Assembly: GCA_024229115.1 (NCBI GenBank)
Contig: JAAEST010000053.1
Span: 124,001 to 188,000, forward strand
DNA length: 64,000 nucleotides
Direction: 5' to 3'
Source of the DNA: Oligoflexia bacterium
GTDB lineage: Bacteria > Bdellovibrionota > Bacteriovoracia > Bacteriovoracales > Bacteriovoracaceae
In this document: positions 41,216-49,748 of the stretch, one piece after another
Position numbering within the stretch: the first letter of the stretch is position 1
How the letters are laid out: every line of letters starts with the position of its first letter
Notes under the pieces: generated by a model
What the model saw: only the letters and a program-made list of their open reading frames with translations
The model's database searches: none
Told to the model about the DNA's origin: nothing
Translations under genes and position numbers: made by a program

Positions 41216-41929
41216 TTAATCGTTCTTTTTACGCTTTGGAAAAGCTGAGCTTCTCGGCTTAGACTTGAAGTCTTTACGTGGACCTTTTGTGGCCGACTTA
41301 GGCTTAAAATCTTTTTTAGGTTTGAAGTCCTTTTTGTCTTTTGACTCTGAATTTTCAGTTTTACCTTTTATAGGCTCGGATGCTTCCGCATCCTCATAAT
41401 CAATGTCAGTATTGAAAAGCTGTGGCTTTTTGAATCCACCTTGCTTACCTGACTTGCCCTCTTCTTTTTCCCAGTGCTTGAACCACTTCTTATCATTGGC
41501 CTGACGTTCTTCCCTCATTTGATTACGTTCTTCATACATTGCTTGAACGTCTTCTTTCTTACGGGTTTTAGTTTTACCTTTGAAGTTCTTATACTGACTA
41601 GAAGTCTTTGATCTCAGTTTTTCTTTATCTACAGATTCGTCATGATGAGAGAGATCGAGAGTGATATCCCCTGTACAAAGGGTCTGGCATGCCAATCTTT
41701 CTTTAGTAATATGGAAAACGTTACCAAGTAATTGAACTTCTTCAAAAGTAGGTTCAGCCACGTTATCTGTACCTTCAGCGATTTTTACAATGCAATCACT
41801 GCAGCTTGCGTGTCCACCACAACTACTTTTAATGTAAATCCCCACATTTCTTAAAGCCTCAAGTAGATTTGTTTTTTCATCTACTTTGATGACTTTTTCT
41901 GAAGGACTTAAAGTAACGTTAAAACTCAT
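41216..41929 (-). CDS. 2Fe-2S ferredoxin with long lysine-rich tail
   Basis: 237 residues. Residues 1-95 are a plant-type 2Fe-2S ferredoxin: C37-GGHAS-C43-SD-C46 and C81-QTLC, with the usual surrounding strands (VTLSPSEKVIKVDEKT, KITAGTDN-like turn). Residues 100-237 are a low-complexity, strongly basic tail rich in Lys, Asp and Arg (KTKTRKKEDV, repeated KKDFKPK and KPKSATK blocks), almost certainly disordered. Ferredoxins normally stop near residue 100, so the tail is unusual and may bind nucleic acid or an acidic partner. AGGT precedes the ATG. It ends a pnp-dut-PHA-like-ferredoxin run with short gaps. Confidence 0.8.
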   Translation of the reverse strand: MSFNVTLSPSEKVIKVDEKTNLLEALRNVGIYIKSSCGGHASCSDCIVKIAEGTDNVAEPTFEEVQLLGNVFHITKERLACQTLCTGDITLDLSHHDESVDKEKLRSKTSSQYKNFKGKTKTRKKEDVQAMYEERNQMREERQANDKKWFKHWEKEEGKSGKQGGFKKPQLFNTDIDYEDAEASEPIKGKTENSESKDKKDFKPKKDFKPKSATKGPRKDFKSKPRSSAFPKRKKND

Positions 41930-41937
41930 ATATTTAC

Positions 41938-42222
41938 CTAAACTGTTTTCTTTAACTTTCTTTCAATAGTATCAAGGATAGTTCCCTTGAATGCTTTAAG
42001 CATAAATGAAAGTTCTAGATCAACTACTACCTTTGTATCGTCAAACTTTAAAGTCAGTGTGAAACCTTTACCTTTAGCTGTCATAAGCCCAGAACCAGGA
42101 TTATAGCTAATATCGGCCTTTACTTTAAACTTCTCAACATACTCAGGAGTTATTTCGGCCTTAGCAAGATTGTAGGCCTCTTCCATTGTTTGTGCTTTAT
42201 AGTAGGAAACTCTCAAATCCAT
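41938..42222 (-). CDS. PHA-granule-type small protein
   Basis: 94 residues, cytoplasmic. The sequence fits the polyhydroxyalkanoic acid system family: ITPEYVEKFKVKADISY, GLMTAKGKGFTLTLKF near 47-62 and DLELSFMLKAFKGTILD near 68-84. Members are often near phasins or PHA enzymes, but none is here, so a different general role is possible. AGAGGT precedes the ATG. It lies 15 bases after dut and 8 before the ferredoxin. Confidence 0.6.
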   Translation of the reverse strand: MDLRVSYYKAQTMEEAYNLAKAEITPEYVEKFKVKADISYNPGSGLMTAKGKGFTLTLKFDDTKVVVDLELSFMLKAFKGTILDTIERKLKKTV

Positions 42223-42237
42223 TTGATTACCTCTTAA

Positions 42238-42705
42238 TTAGTTAACACCAGTAGAACCAAATCCACCGGCTCCTCTTTCAGTTTCGCTTAAATCATCAGA
42301 AGCGATCTCATAAATTCCTTGAGTCACAGGAGCTAAAATTAATTGGGCCACACGATCACCATGTGAAATTAATTCTGCTTTAGTCCCAAGGTTACCAAGA
42401 ATGATCTTAACCTCTCCTCTATAATCACAATCGATTGTTCCTGGAGAATTAACAACCATTAGACCTGTTTTGAAACTTAATCCAGAGCGAGGACGAACCT
42501 GAACTTCATAACCAAAAGGAATTTCCATTGAAAGACCGGTTGGGATAAGAGCTTTTTCACCTGGCTTAAGAATCATGCCTTCCTCACGGATATCCGCTGG
42601 AAGGCTCGCTCTAATATCTGCACCTGCAGCTCCCTCAGTTTCATACTTAGGGAGTGCAAATGAGCTATCAAAATGTTCTAAAGTTTTTACTTTTACTTTA
42701 AGCAT
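42238..42705 (-). CDS. dut: dUTP diphosphatase
   Basis: 155 residues, the usual trimeric dUTPase length. Motifs: 1 AAGADIRA near 27, 2 RPRSGLS near 72, 3 GTIDCDYRGEV near 91, 4 GDRVAQLIL near 117 and 5 ERGAGGFGSTG at the C-terminus. It hydrolyses dUTP to dUMP and pyrophosphate, keeping uracil out of DNA and feeding thymidylate synthesis. It follows pnp by 24 bases and probably shares its transcript. Confidence 0.95.
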   Translation of the reverse strand: MLKVKVKTLEHFDSSFALPKYETEGAAGADIRASLPADIREEGMILKPGEKALIPTGLSMEIPFGYEVQVRPRSGLSFKTGLMVVNSPGTIDCDYRGEVKIILGNLGTKAELISHGDRVAQLILAPVTQGIYEIASDDLSETERGAGGFGSTGVN

Positions 42706-42729
42706 AAAGGAACCCTTAGAAACAAAGCC

Positions 42730-44856
42730 TTAGCTTTGTTTCTTCTCGATTTTACCAGCAGCTTTGATTGAGAACTTAAGTCTTCCCATTCTATCTACTT
42801 CAAGAACCTTGATCTTAACTTTGTCACCTTCTGCAAGATACTCAGATACGTCATTAACTCTATCATCAGCAATCTCAGAGATGTGAACTAGTCCACTAAC
42901 ACCTGGAACGATATCAACGAATGCACCGTATTCCTTAATCGTAACAACAGTTGCATCATAAACACTTCCAACTTCTGGACCAGTGATTTGCATCTTAGCA
43001 AGAGCAATACACTCGTTAATTCTAGGAGTATCAACACCAAGAACCTTAACTGTTCCATCTTCAGCAACTTCCATAGTAACTTCGAAGTTCTCTTGAAGAG
43101 CTTTGATGTTCTTACCACCAGGACCAATAAGGGCACCGATTTTATCTTGATCAATTTTGAATGTATGAATTCTTGGAACACCTTCTTTGAATTCTTCTCT
43201 TTGACTTGCGATAGTTTTCTCCATCTCACCTAAGATATGAAGACGACCTTCTCTTGCTTGCTCCATTGATTTCTCAACGATCTCTCTAGTAAGACCTGTA
43301 ATCTTAATATCCATTTGGATAGCTGAGATACCATCTTTTGAACCAGCAACTTTGAAGTCCATATCACCAAGGTGATCTTCATCACCAAGGATATCAGTAA
43401 GGATTTTAAAACGATCACCGTCTGTTACTAATCCCATGGCAATACCAGCAACTGGAGCCTTAAGAGGAACACCAGCGTCCATCATGGCCATTGAACCTGA
43501 ACAAACAGAACCCATTGAAGAAGAACCATTTGATTCCATGACTTCACATACAACTCTTGTTGTGTATGGGAATTCTTCAGCTGTTGGGAATGCTGCTTTA
43601 AGAGCACGCTCAGCTAGGTTACCGTGACCAAGTTCACGACGACCAACACCTCTCACACCTCTAGCTTCACCTACCGAGTATGGAGGGAAGTTATAGTGTA
43701 AGTAGAATCTGTCATATGTAATACCAGTGATTCTATCTGCCATCTGCTCACCAGAACCACCACCGATAGTTACAGCTGCCATTACCTGAGTTTCACCTCT
43801 TGTGAAAAGAGAAGACCCGTGTGGAGTAGCAAGAATATTTGTTTCAGTTTCAATTTGTCTTACTTGATTAAGAGCACGACCACCGATTCTTTTTTCTTCA
43901 TCAAGGATATCTCCTCTTAGAAGTTCATACATAAGTTCATCAACACCTTTGTATGCTTCTTTTCCAAAAGAATCATCAGCAGTTAGTCCAAAGTTTTCTG
44001 GAGAAGCTTTCATTGCTTCAGCAACTTTATCTTCAAGAGCTCTAGTAGCCGCTTGTCTTTCCATCTTATCAACGATTGAGATAGCCGCTCTAGCGTCTGC
44101 ACCAAATTGAGTTCTTACTTGCTCTAATAAAGTCTTATTTGGAGCTGCTGAAACAAATTCTCTCTTAGGCTTACCTACTTCAGCTTGCATCTTTTTAACT
44201 AGTTCAACAAATTCTTTAATATTGTCATGACCAAAGAAGATTGCTTCAAGAACTTCTTTCTCAGGAACAAGGTTTGCTTCACCTTCAACCATTAGAATGG
44301 CATCAGTACTTGCGGCAACAGCAATTTCCATATCAGACTCTTCCCACTGAGAGTGAGTTGGGTTTAATACGTACTGACCATTGATACGACCTACCTTACA
44401 AGTTCCGATTGGTCCTTCGAAAGGAATATCAGAAATTGAAAGAGCTGCTGAAGCACCTAGACCTGCTAGAACTTCAGGGTCACCATTTTCACCATATGAA
44501 AGTGTTGTACATGAAACAACAGTGTCAAACATATACCCTTCTGGGAAAAGTGGTCTTAGTGGTCTATCGATAAGACGCGCGTTTAATGTTTCTTGATCTG
44601 TAGGACGACCTTCTCTTTTTCTAAATCCACCTAGGAATTTACCAGCAGCATAGAATTTTTCTGTGTACTCTACGAGTAGTGGGAAAAAGTCTTGCCCGTC
44701 TTTCATTTTACGAGCACTACAAACAGTTACTAATACTTGTGTACCTTCTGAAGAAACGAGAACAGAACCATCGGCTTGTTTGGCCATTCTACCCGTTTCA
44801 AGTACAACTTCTCTACCACCGTAATTAATACGGTATTCTTTACGATTTTCATTCAT
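42730..44856 (-). CDS. pnp: Polynucleotide phosphorylase
   Basis: 708 residues from ATG at 44856, where TAAGGAG lies upstream; a longer frame to 44913 has no ribosome site. Domain order: RNase PH 1, alpha-helical region, RNase PH 2 (GGSGEQMADR near 374; SNGSSSMGSVCSGSMAMMDAGVPL near 445), KH near 560 (IGALIGPGGKNIKALQ) and S1 near 630 (YDATVVTIKEYGAFVDIVPGVSGLVHISE). It degrades RNA 3' to 5' with phosphate and joins the degradosome. rpsO upstream followed by pnp is the conserved order. Confidence 0.97.
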   Translation of the reverse strand: MNENRKEYRINYGGREVVLETGRMAKQADGSVLVSSEGTQVLVTVCSARKMKDGQDFFPLLVEYTEKFYAAGKFLGGFRKREGRPTDQETLNARLIDRPLRPLFPEGYMFDTVVSCTTLSYGENGDPEVLAGLGASAALSISDIPFEGPIGTCKVGRINGQYVLNPTHSQWEESDMEIAVAASTDAILMVEGEANLVPEKEVLEAIFFGHDNIKEFVELVKKMQAEVGKPKREFVSAAPNKTLLEQVRTQFGADARAAISIVDKMERQAATRALEDKVAEAMKASPENFGLTADDSFGKEAYKGVDELMYELLRGDILDEEKRIGGRALNQVRQIETETNILATPHGSSLFTRGETQVMAAVTIGGGSGEQMADRITGITYDRFYLHYNFPPYSVGEARGVRGVGRRELGHGNLAERALKAAFPTAEEFPYTTRVVCEVMESNGSSSMGSVCSGSMAMMDAGVPLKAPVAGIAMGLVTDGDRFKILTDILGDEDHLGDMDFKVAGSKDGISAIQMDIKITGLTREIVEKSMEQAREGRLHILGEMEKTIASQREEFKEGVPRIHTFKIDQDKIGALIGPGGKNIKALQENFEVTMEVAEDGTVKVLGVDTPRINECIALAKMQITGPEVGSVYDATVVTIKEYGAFVDIVPGVSGLVHISEIADDRVNDVSEYLAEGDKVKIKVLEVDRMGRLKFSIKAAGKIEKKQS

Positions 44857-45038
44857 GAAAATACTCCTTAAATGTAGCAAGAAAAAATAATTGGAATGCA
44901 AAAGATATTTCAAAAAACAAAAGTGGTCTTATTTTTTCAAATATCCCTTGGATTCCTAAACGACAGCTTTTTCCTACTGGTTAAAATATTGGGGACATTT
45001 TAGTAAAAACGGCGGGATATGGCCATTTTTGAGCATAA

Positions 45039-45060
45039 AAAAGGGCCCCAATTGGAGCCC
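45039..45060 (-). terminator. Terminator between rpsO and pnp
   Basis: On the minus strand, GGGCTCC and GGGGCCC-type arms pair with one mismatch around AATT, followed by a run of six T. It lies 27 bases past the rpsO stop, so a fraction of transcripts would end here before pnp, as in E. coli. Confidence 0.75.
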
Positions 45061-45086
45061 TAATTTTTAACAAATTTTGTGATCGA

Positions 45087-45365
45087 CTACTTTCTTAGTC
45101 CAAGCTCTTTAATTAGCTCAGTATACTTAGCAGTGTCATTGTTCTTTACATACTTAAGAAGTGAACGACGTAAACCAATCATCTTTAAAAGACCACGGTT
45201 TGAGTGATAGTCGTGCTTGTTAGCTGTAAAGTGATCCTTAAGACCATTAATTCTTGCTGTTAAAAGAGCAATTTGAACTGGAGCTGATCCAGTATCGTTT
45301 GCACCTTTACCAAACTTTGTTCCAATGTTCTTAACGATTTCGCTTCTTTGTTCTTTAGTCATCAT
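45087..45365 (-). CDS. rpsO: Ribosomal protein S15
   Basis: 92 residues, standard S15 length: [26 protein letters not shown] near 18-43, [20 protein letters not shown] near 54-73 and ending ELGLRK. It binds 16S rRNA in the small subunit and, in other bacteria, its own mRNA. Two ATGs start the frame; AGGAG is 7 bases before the first. Precedes pnp. Confidence 0.97.
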   Translation of the reverse strand: MMTKEQRSEIVKNIGTKFGKGANDTGSAPVQIALLTARINGLKDHFTANKHDYHSNRGLLKMIGLRRSLLKYVKNNDTAKYTELIKELGLRK

Positions 45366-45436
45366 AGTAAAACTCCTAACTTACCGTCGTTCCAGCCGTA
45401 ACCAGATGCGAGGCGTAACATTATTGATGCCAGAAT

Positions 45437-46513
45437 TTATCTGATATGCTCTGACATGTAAACCTTTAAATTCTTTAGTAATCGCTCTTCGATCTGTCTG
45501 ATTCTTTCCCTACTCACCCCATAGTCATTAGCAATTGATTGGAGGCTTGGAGGAACTTCACTAAGTAGCCGTTTTTTAAAGATTTCTTTATCCCTATCCT
45601 TAAGACCAGAAATGAAATCCTGTAAGTTTTCCTTCAGAATTTCAACGCTCTGTGTCTCTGCAACGACATCTTCAACCGAAGGAGAAGAGTCTTGAAGAAA
45701 ATCAGAGAACTTCGTCCCACCTTCATGACCATCAACTGTGGCATCAATACTAACCTCACCACCAGAGCTCAGACGATTATCCATCGTGACAAGGGCCTTC
45801 TCACTCACTCCAAGATTTTCACTTAACGTCTTACTATCAGGATCAAGACCTTGGGCCATTAATCTTTCTTTCTCTCTCATGAGATTATAGAAAATTTTCT
45901 TTTGCTCATTAGTAGTACCAATTTTCACAAGTCTAAAATTATCTAAAATGAACTTGAGTATATAAGAGCGAATCCACCAGCTGGCATAGTAGCTAAGTTT
46001 AGCTCCTTTATCGGCATCATATTTTGATACGGCCTTCATCAAACCGATATTCCCTTCTTGAATAAGGTCCATGACATTTTGCCAAGTCGAGCGATATTCC
46101 ATAGCAATCTTAACAACGAGACGAAGGTTATGAAGTACTAATTTTTTGGCCACCTCAATATCACCCGTTTCTCTCAAGGCCGAAGTTAGAGCTTTCTCTT
46201 GGTCTTCTGAGAGTAATTCATAACGACTAATTTCTTGAAGATAAGATCTAAATTGATCTTGCTTATGGCCTTCATGAACAACGACATCTTTAGAAGTTTT
46301 TACTTCAACAAGATCTTTGCCCTTTGTCTCTCCTGCGAGAACAGATTGAATAACATCGATGACTTCAGCCTCGAATTCTTTCTTCTCTTCTTCAGGAGTA
46401 TCTGCCGGTAAAATCTCGATAAATTCAGGAACCTTTTTTTCAAGATTCTCTTTCAATTCCTTCTCAAGAATTTCCGGATCTAATGTTTTCTTAGAGTCAT
46501 TTCCCATTGCCAT
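45437..46513 (-). CDS. RpoH-like sigma factor
   Basis: 358 residues, about 75 longer than RpoH of enterobacteria because of an acidic N-terminal stretch (residues 10-75, rich in Glu and Lys). From about 85 the order is region 1.2 (FRSYLQEISRYELLS), region 2 (NLRLVVKIAMEY, DLIQEGNIGLMKAVSKYD, KLSYYASWWIRSYI, near 135-200), RpoH-type box FRLVKIGTTNEQKKIFYNL near 208, region 3, and region 4 helix-turn-helix SIANDYGVSRERIRQIEERL near 330. Heat-shock sigma factors match best here; an alternative group 2 role cannot be excluded. It lies downstream of the unknown 570-residue gene by 31 bases. Confidence 0.85.
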   Translation of the reverse strand: MAMGNDSKKTLDPEILEKELKENLEKKVPEFIEILPADTPEEEKKEFEAEVIDVIQSVLAGETKGKDLVEVKTSKDVVVHEGHKQDQFRSYLQEISRYELLSEDQEKALTSALRETGDIEVAKKLVLHNLRLVVKIAMEYRSTWQNVMDLIQEGNIGLMKAVSKYDADKGAKLSYYASWWIRSYILKFILDNFRLVKIGTTNEQKKIFYNLMREKERLMAQGLDPDSKTLSENLGVSEKALVTMDNRLSSGGEVSIDATVDGHEGGTKFSDFLQDSSPSVEDVVAETQSVEILKENLQDFISGLKDRDKEIFKKRLLSEVPPSLQSIANDYGVSRERIRQIEERLLKNLKVYMSEHIR

Positions 46514-46544
46514 GGGTGTACCATATTTTAATGAATTTGAATAG

Positions 46545-48257
46545 TTAGTTACGAAGACTTCTTAGACGAGCTAACTTTTTTTCACGCTCACCTTCGTTTT
46601 GCTTAACGTAATATTGGAACCTTAGATACTTGAGGGCAAAAGCACCAAAATTTACCTTCACTGGGATATTTACGATACCTGACTCATCCTTGAAGAAACG
46701 TCCCTGATAAAGAGAAATTTGAGCAAGAATTTCTCTCATAATCAAATTATCAAGATCACCTTTCACTTCTGGAAGTTTTAACTTCTTCCAATTTCTCTCA
46801 ACGACATCTGAGATCATCACTTTAAATGGTTTGAGAACATACTCTACAGTCTTCTCATCTGAAAGGTCCTTCCCTTTCCAATTTCTTAAGGCCCAAACAA
46901 GAAATTTCTTACTTAAAGGAAGATTAAAAGTTGAAGTTAACTTTCCAACTTTTTGATTCGTACTATCTAACTCTCCAAGATTGATATCCAAATTGATTTC
47001 GAAATTTGGACGGTAACGATTAAAGAAGATACTACGATCAACTTTTTCTACCGTGAGAGTTTCTTCAAAATAAAGGTTCTTATCTAGCTTAGCATTTTCA
47101 GCATTGGCCCACTCATTCCAGCTATGGGTAAATGATTGAGCGACCATATCTTTTCCAGAACTAAAATTTTCCATTGGTAGCATGAAATCAGGGTAGCCTG
47201 TTAATAAAGAAACAAATTGAGAACGGAGAAGATTTTGTTCATCAAAACTCATTTGTTTAATAATCGATAATATCTTTGGAACTTGGTCCTTTGTCTTATA
47301 ATCGATATCTCTCATCTCAGAACAATAAACTCTATCAAGGTCATTCTTTAAACTACTTGTACCAACACTCTTTGGGAAAGTATTGAGAAACCTTTCACGA
47401 TCTACTTTTCTGCAAATTAAATTATCACAATAGACCTGTGTCGTTTCAGGAAATTCTTCAATATAAACCTTATTCTCGAGTGGTTCCCAGGTAATTTTCT
47501 GATTGGCCAATTGTCTGTTAATAAAGGCCATAATTCCAGGGTGTCTTAATAATGGAACAAGTAAACGTGAGTTATCTTCTTCTCCACCCCATGAACAAAA
47601 CGATTTAAATAATTCTATAGTCCAATAAAACTCTCTCTTCTTTACTTCATCTTCCGCGGCAAGCCTTTTGAGTTTTGGTGCAAAGAGAGGATTATTCTTT
47701 ATTGATGGTAAAGTAAAAGAATTCTCTTTCGTGTATTTAATCATAAAGAGATTTCTTAATTGCCTTAAAGAAAGAATTGTTAAATTTTTTGAACAATAAT
47801 TACCAATTAAACTATCTCCGAGATTCTTATAATCTTGTTCAGAATATTCAAAGAACTTGGCATATTTAGGAAGAGCTCTCAAAGTTAAATCTAGTCCAAT
47901 ATATTGAAGAGTCGCCATGATAGAACGAGTCACTCTTTTCTTATCCCATACAGTTGCATAGGAAACTTCAGGTTTTCTTCGACAAAAATTTTCTAAGTTC
48001 TCACCTTCTTCATAGAATCCACGATAAAGAGCAAGATCCTGCTTATAAAAATAGTCCTTATCCGTATCAGGATTCACTGTACTTAGATCTTTATCTAGAT
48101 AACGGAAGATATAATTGAGTGGGTCACTCTTCTCTTCAACATAGTTTTTGGAAAAGTCTCCCAATATGAGACTTTCCAACGGTACTAAACCGAAGACATT
48201 ACTCGATAAGAGTAAAATGGATAGGAATAGTTTTCCTTTTATACCTGTCTTTTTCAT
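46545..48257 (-). CDS. Exported protein of unknown function
   Basis: 570 residues with a signal peptide (residues 1-23, LFLSILLLSSNVFG). The mature part is helix-rich, with at least nine cysteines (NFCRRKP, NYCSKN, SFCSWGG, VYCDNLICRK, VYCSEMRD) and several aromatic clusters. No domain family is recognised. It is followed after 31 bases by the RpoH-like gene and is probably co-transcribed, which ties an unknown envelope protein to a stress sigma factor. Divergent from the TPR gene at 48310. Confidence 0.7.
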   Translation of the reverse strand: MKKTGIKGKLFLSILLLSSNVFGLVPLESLILGDFSKNYVEEKSDPLNYIFRYLDKDLSTVNPDTDKDYFYKQDLALYRGFYEEGENLENFCRRKPEVSYATVWDKKRVTRSIMATLQYIGLDLTLRALPKYAKFFEYSEQDYKNLGDSLIGNYCSKNLTILSLRQLRNLFMIKYTKENSFTLPSIKNNPLFAPKLKRLAAEDEVKKREFYWTIELFKSFCSWGGEEDNSRLLVPLLRHPGIMAFINRQLANQKITWEPLENKVYIEEFPETTQVYCDNLICRKVDRERFLNTFPKSVGTSSLKNDLDRVYCSEMRDIDYKTKDQVPKILSIIKQMSFDEQNLLRSQFVSLLTGYPDFMLPMENFSSGKDMVAQSFTHSWNEWANAENAKLDKNLYFEETLTVEKVDRSIFFNRYRPNFEINLDINLGELDSTNQKVGKLTSTFNLPLSKKFLVWALRNWKGKDLSDEKTVEYVLKPFKVMISDVVERNWKKLKLPEVKGDLDNLIMREILAQISLYQGRFFKDESGIVNIPVKVNFGAFALKYLRFQYYVKQNEGEREKKLARLRSLRN

Positions 48258-48309
48258 AACACTTAACTGTTCGGGTAAGTATCCGAAAAATCTTATGTAA
48301 GGATAGTTT

Positions 48310-49740
48310 ATGGGAAGAGTTTTCCGCTTAATACATTGGCAACTGAGTAAGAAGCTCTTAATTAGTCTTCTATTGCTCTTCAGTGCTTCAATTCTAGCTC
48401 AGAAAGAAGATGAGTTAAGAATTGTTGGTGAACTTAAGAAAGATTGGTCATACTTTTCTAAAACAGAAATTGACAAATTTAATCAAGAACTTGAATATAG
48501 AGAAAGATCCAGTGATTACAAAAACCTCTTAAGAGCAAAGGCCTTTATCATCAAAGGTGACCATGATATGGCCAAGTATTATTTGGCCAAAATCAGAGGG
48601 CAAACTAATAACTTAGAAATTATTAAGAAAAGATATTCAGCGATTATTGAGTTCATTCAAGGGAACTTTGAAAAGTCTCTGGCCTTAATGGATTCAGCTG
48701 ATTTTAATAATAACGATATTTATAAGCAGGTTTGTCTGCTTAAAGTTTCTAACCTCCTCGCACTAAATGATATTAAAAGATTTAATAGGGAGTATAAACT
48801 CTGTCGAGCGGCGACTTTTGAGTTTGGTACCTTTGATCAATTCTGGCTTAACTCCCTAAGTGAAATTAAAACTGGTGATATTCTTCTTCTTCAAGGAAAT
48901 CGAATTGAAAACCTAAGAAGAGTTCTTAGTGATTCTGATTTTACTATCAAGTGGATGAAGCTGGCCCTCTATATCAATAGAGAGGATGTCATTATTAAAT
49001 GGCTTCCTTCTCTTCCACCTGAGGCTTATAAGAATAAAAAGATTAGAGAACTAGTAGGCTTTGCTTATTATCGTTTAGGAAACAAAGAGAAGGCCTTAGA
49101 CTTCATTGAGGATATATCGACTCCAAACACTGAGAATATGCGAGGGAATGTCGATCTACAGAATAAGAAGTATGAACTCGCCTTTGGACGTTTTCAACTT
49201 GCCCTTCAACAAAAGCAAAATAGTCTTAATGCGTTAGAAAGAAGTATTCCTCTTAGTTGGATTCTAGGCCAATGGGAAGCAGGATCTAAACTCTTAAAGA
49301 GAATCAATAATCCAAATCTTGATGAAAGAAAATTACTCGCACTTGAAACAGCTTTCTTTATGAAAAAAGAAGAGTTTGAAGCTGCAAGACGTCTTCTCAA
49401 TCTCTTAGAGATTAAATTTAAAAAGAAGTTACCTATTGAGCTAGAGTTAATGCAGACCTATGTTGCCTTAAGAGAAGGCGATAAGGAACTTTCCCTCATC
49501 AGTTCTTCCAAGGCATGTCGCCAATTTGATGGCTTGAGTTGTTGGATACAAATGCAAATGATCAACTGGGATAACTTGGGTCTAACTTTAGATAGAGAGG
49601 AGCAGACTAAAGACTACTCACTCTTTGATCCTGATAAATTAAAGGAAAAAAGCCCTATTACTCCAATGAGTGAAAGAATCTTTATCGATCAAAGAGATAT
49701 TGAAGAACTCGATAATTTCGAAATCCAAATTGTGAATTAA
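48310..49740 (+). CDS. Exported TPR-like repeat protein
   Basis: 476 residues with TAAGGA upstream. Signal peptide to about residue 30 (LLISLLLLFSASILA). From about 65 the protein is a string of paired helices in TPR style: LLRAKAFIIKGDHDMAKYYLAKI, YSAIIEFIQGNFEKSLALMD, ELVGFAYYRLGNKEKALDFIE and VDLQNKKYELAFGRFQLALQ. Such repeats usually form a scaffold for other proteins, here in the periplasm. Partners unknown. Convergent with the FecR gene, whose stop lies 8 bases beyond its own. Confidence 0.75.
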   Translation: MGRVFRLIHWQLSKKLLISLLLLFSASILAQKEDELRIVGELKKDWSYFSKTEIDKFNQELEYRERSSDYKNLLRAKAFIIKGDHDMAKYYLAKIRGQTNNLEIIKKRYSAIIEFIQGNFEKSLALMDSADFNNNDIYKQVCLLKVSNLLALNDIKRFNREYKLCRAATFEFGTFDQFWLNSLSEIKTGDILLLQGNRIENLRRVLSDSDFTIKWMKLALYINREDVIIKWLPSLPPEAYKNKKIRELVGFAYYRLGNKEKALDFIEDISTPNTENMRGNVDLQNKKYELAFGRFQLALQQKQNSLNALERSIPLSWILGQWEAGSKLLKRINNPNLDERKLLALETAFFMKKEEFEAARRLLNLLEIKFKKKLPIELELMQTYVALREGDKELSLISSSKACRQFDGLSCWIQMQMINWDNLGLTLDREEQTKDYSLFDPDKLKEKSPITPMSERIFIDQRDIEELDNFEIQIVN

Positions 49741-49748
49741 AAAAAATA

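Noticed and set aside
43436-43627. Plus-strand ORFs inside pnp (also 42988-43233 and 44381-44596)
   Set aside because: They are antisense to a fully recognisable PNPase and have no features of their own.
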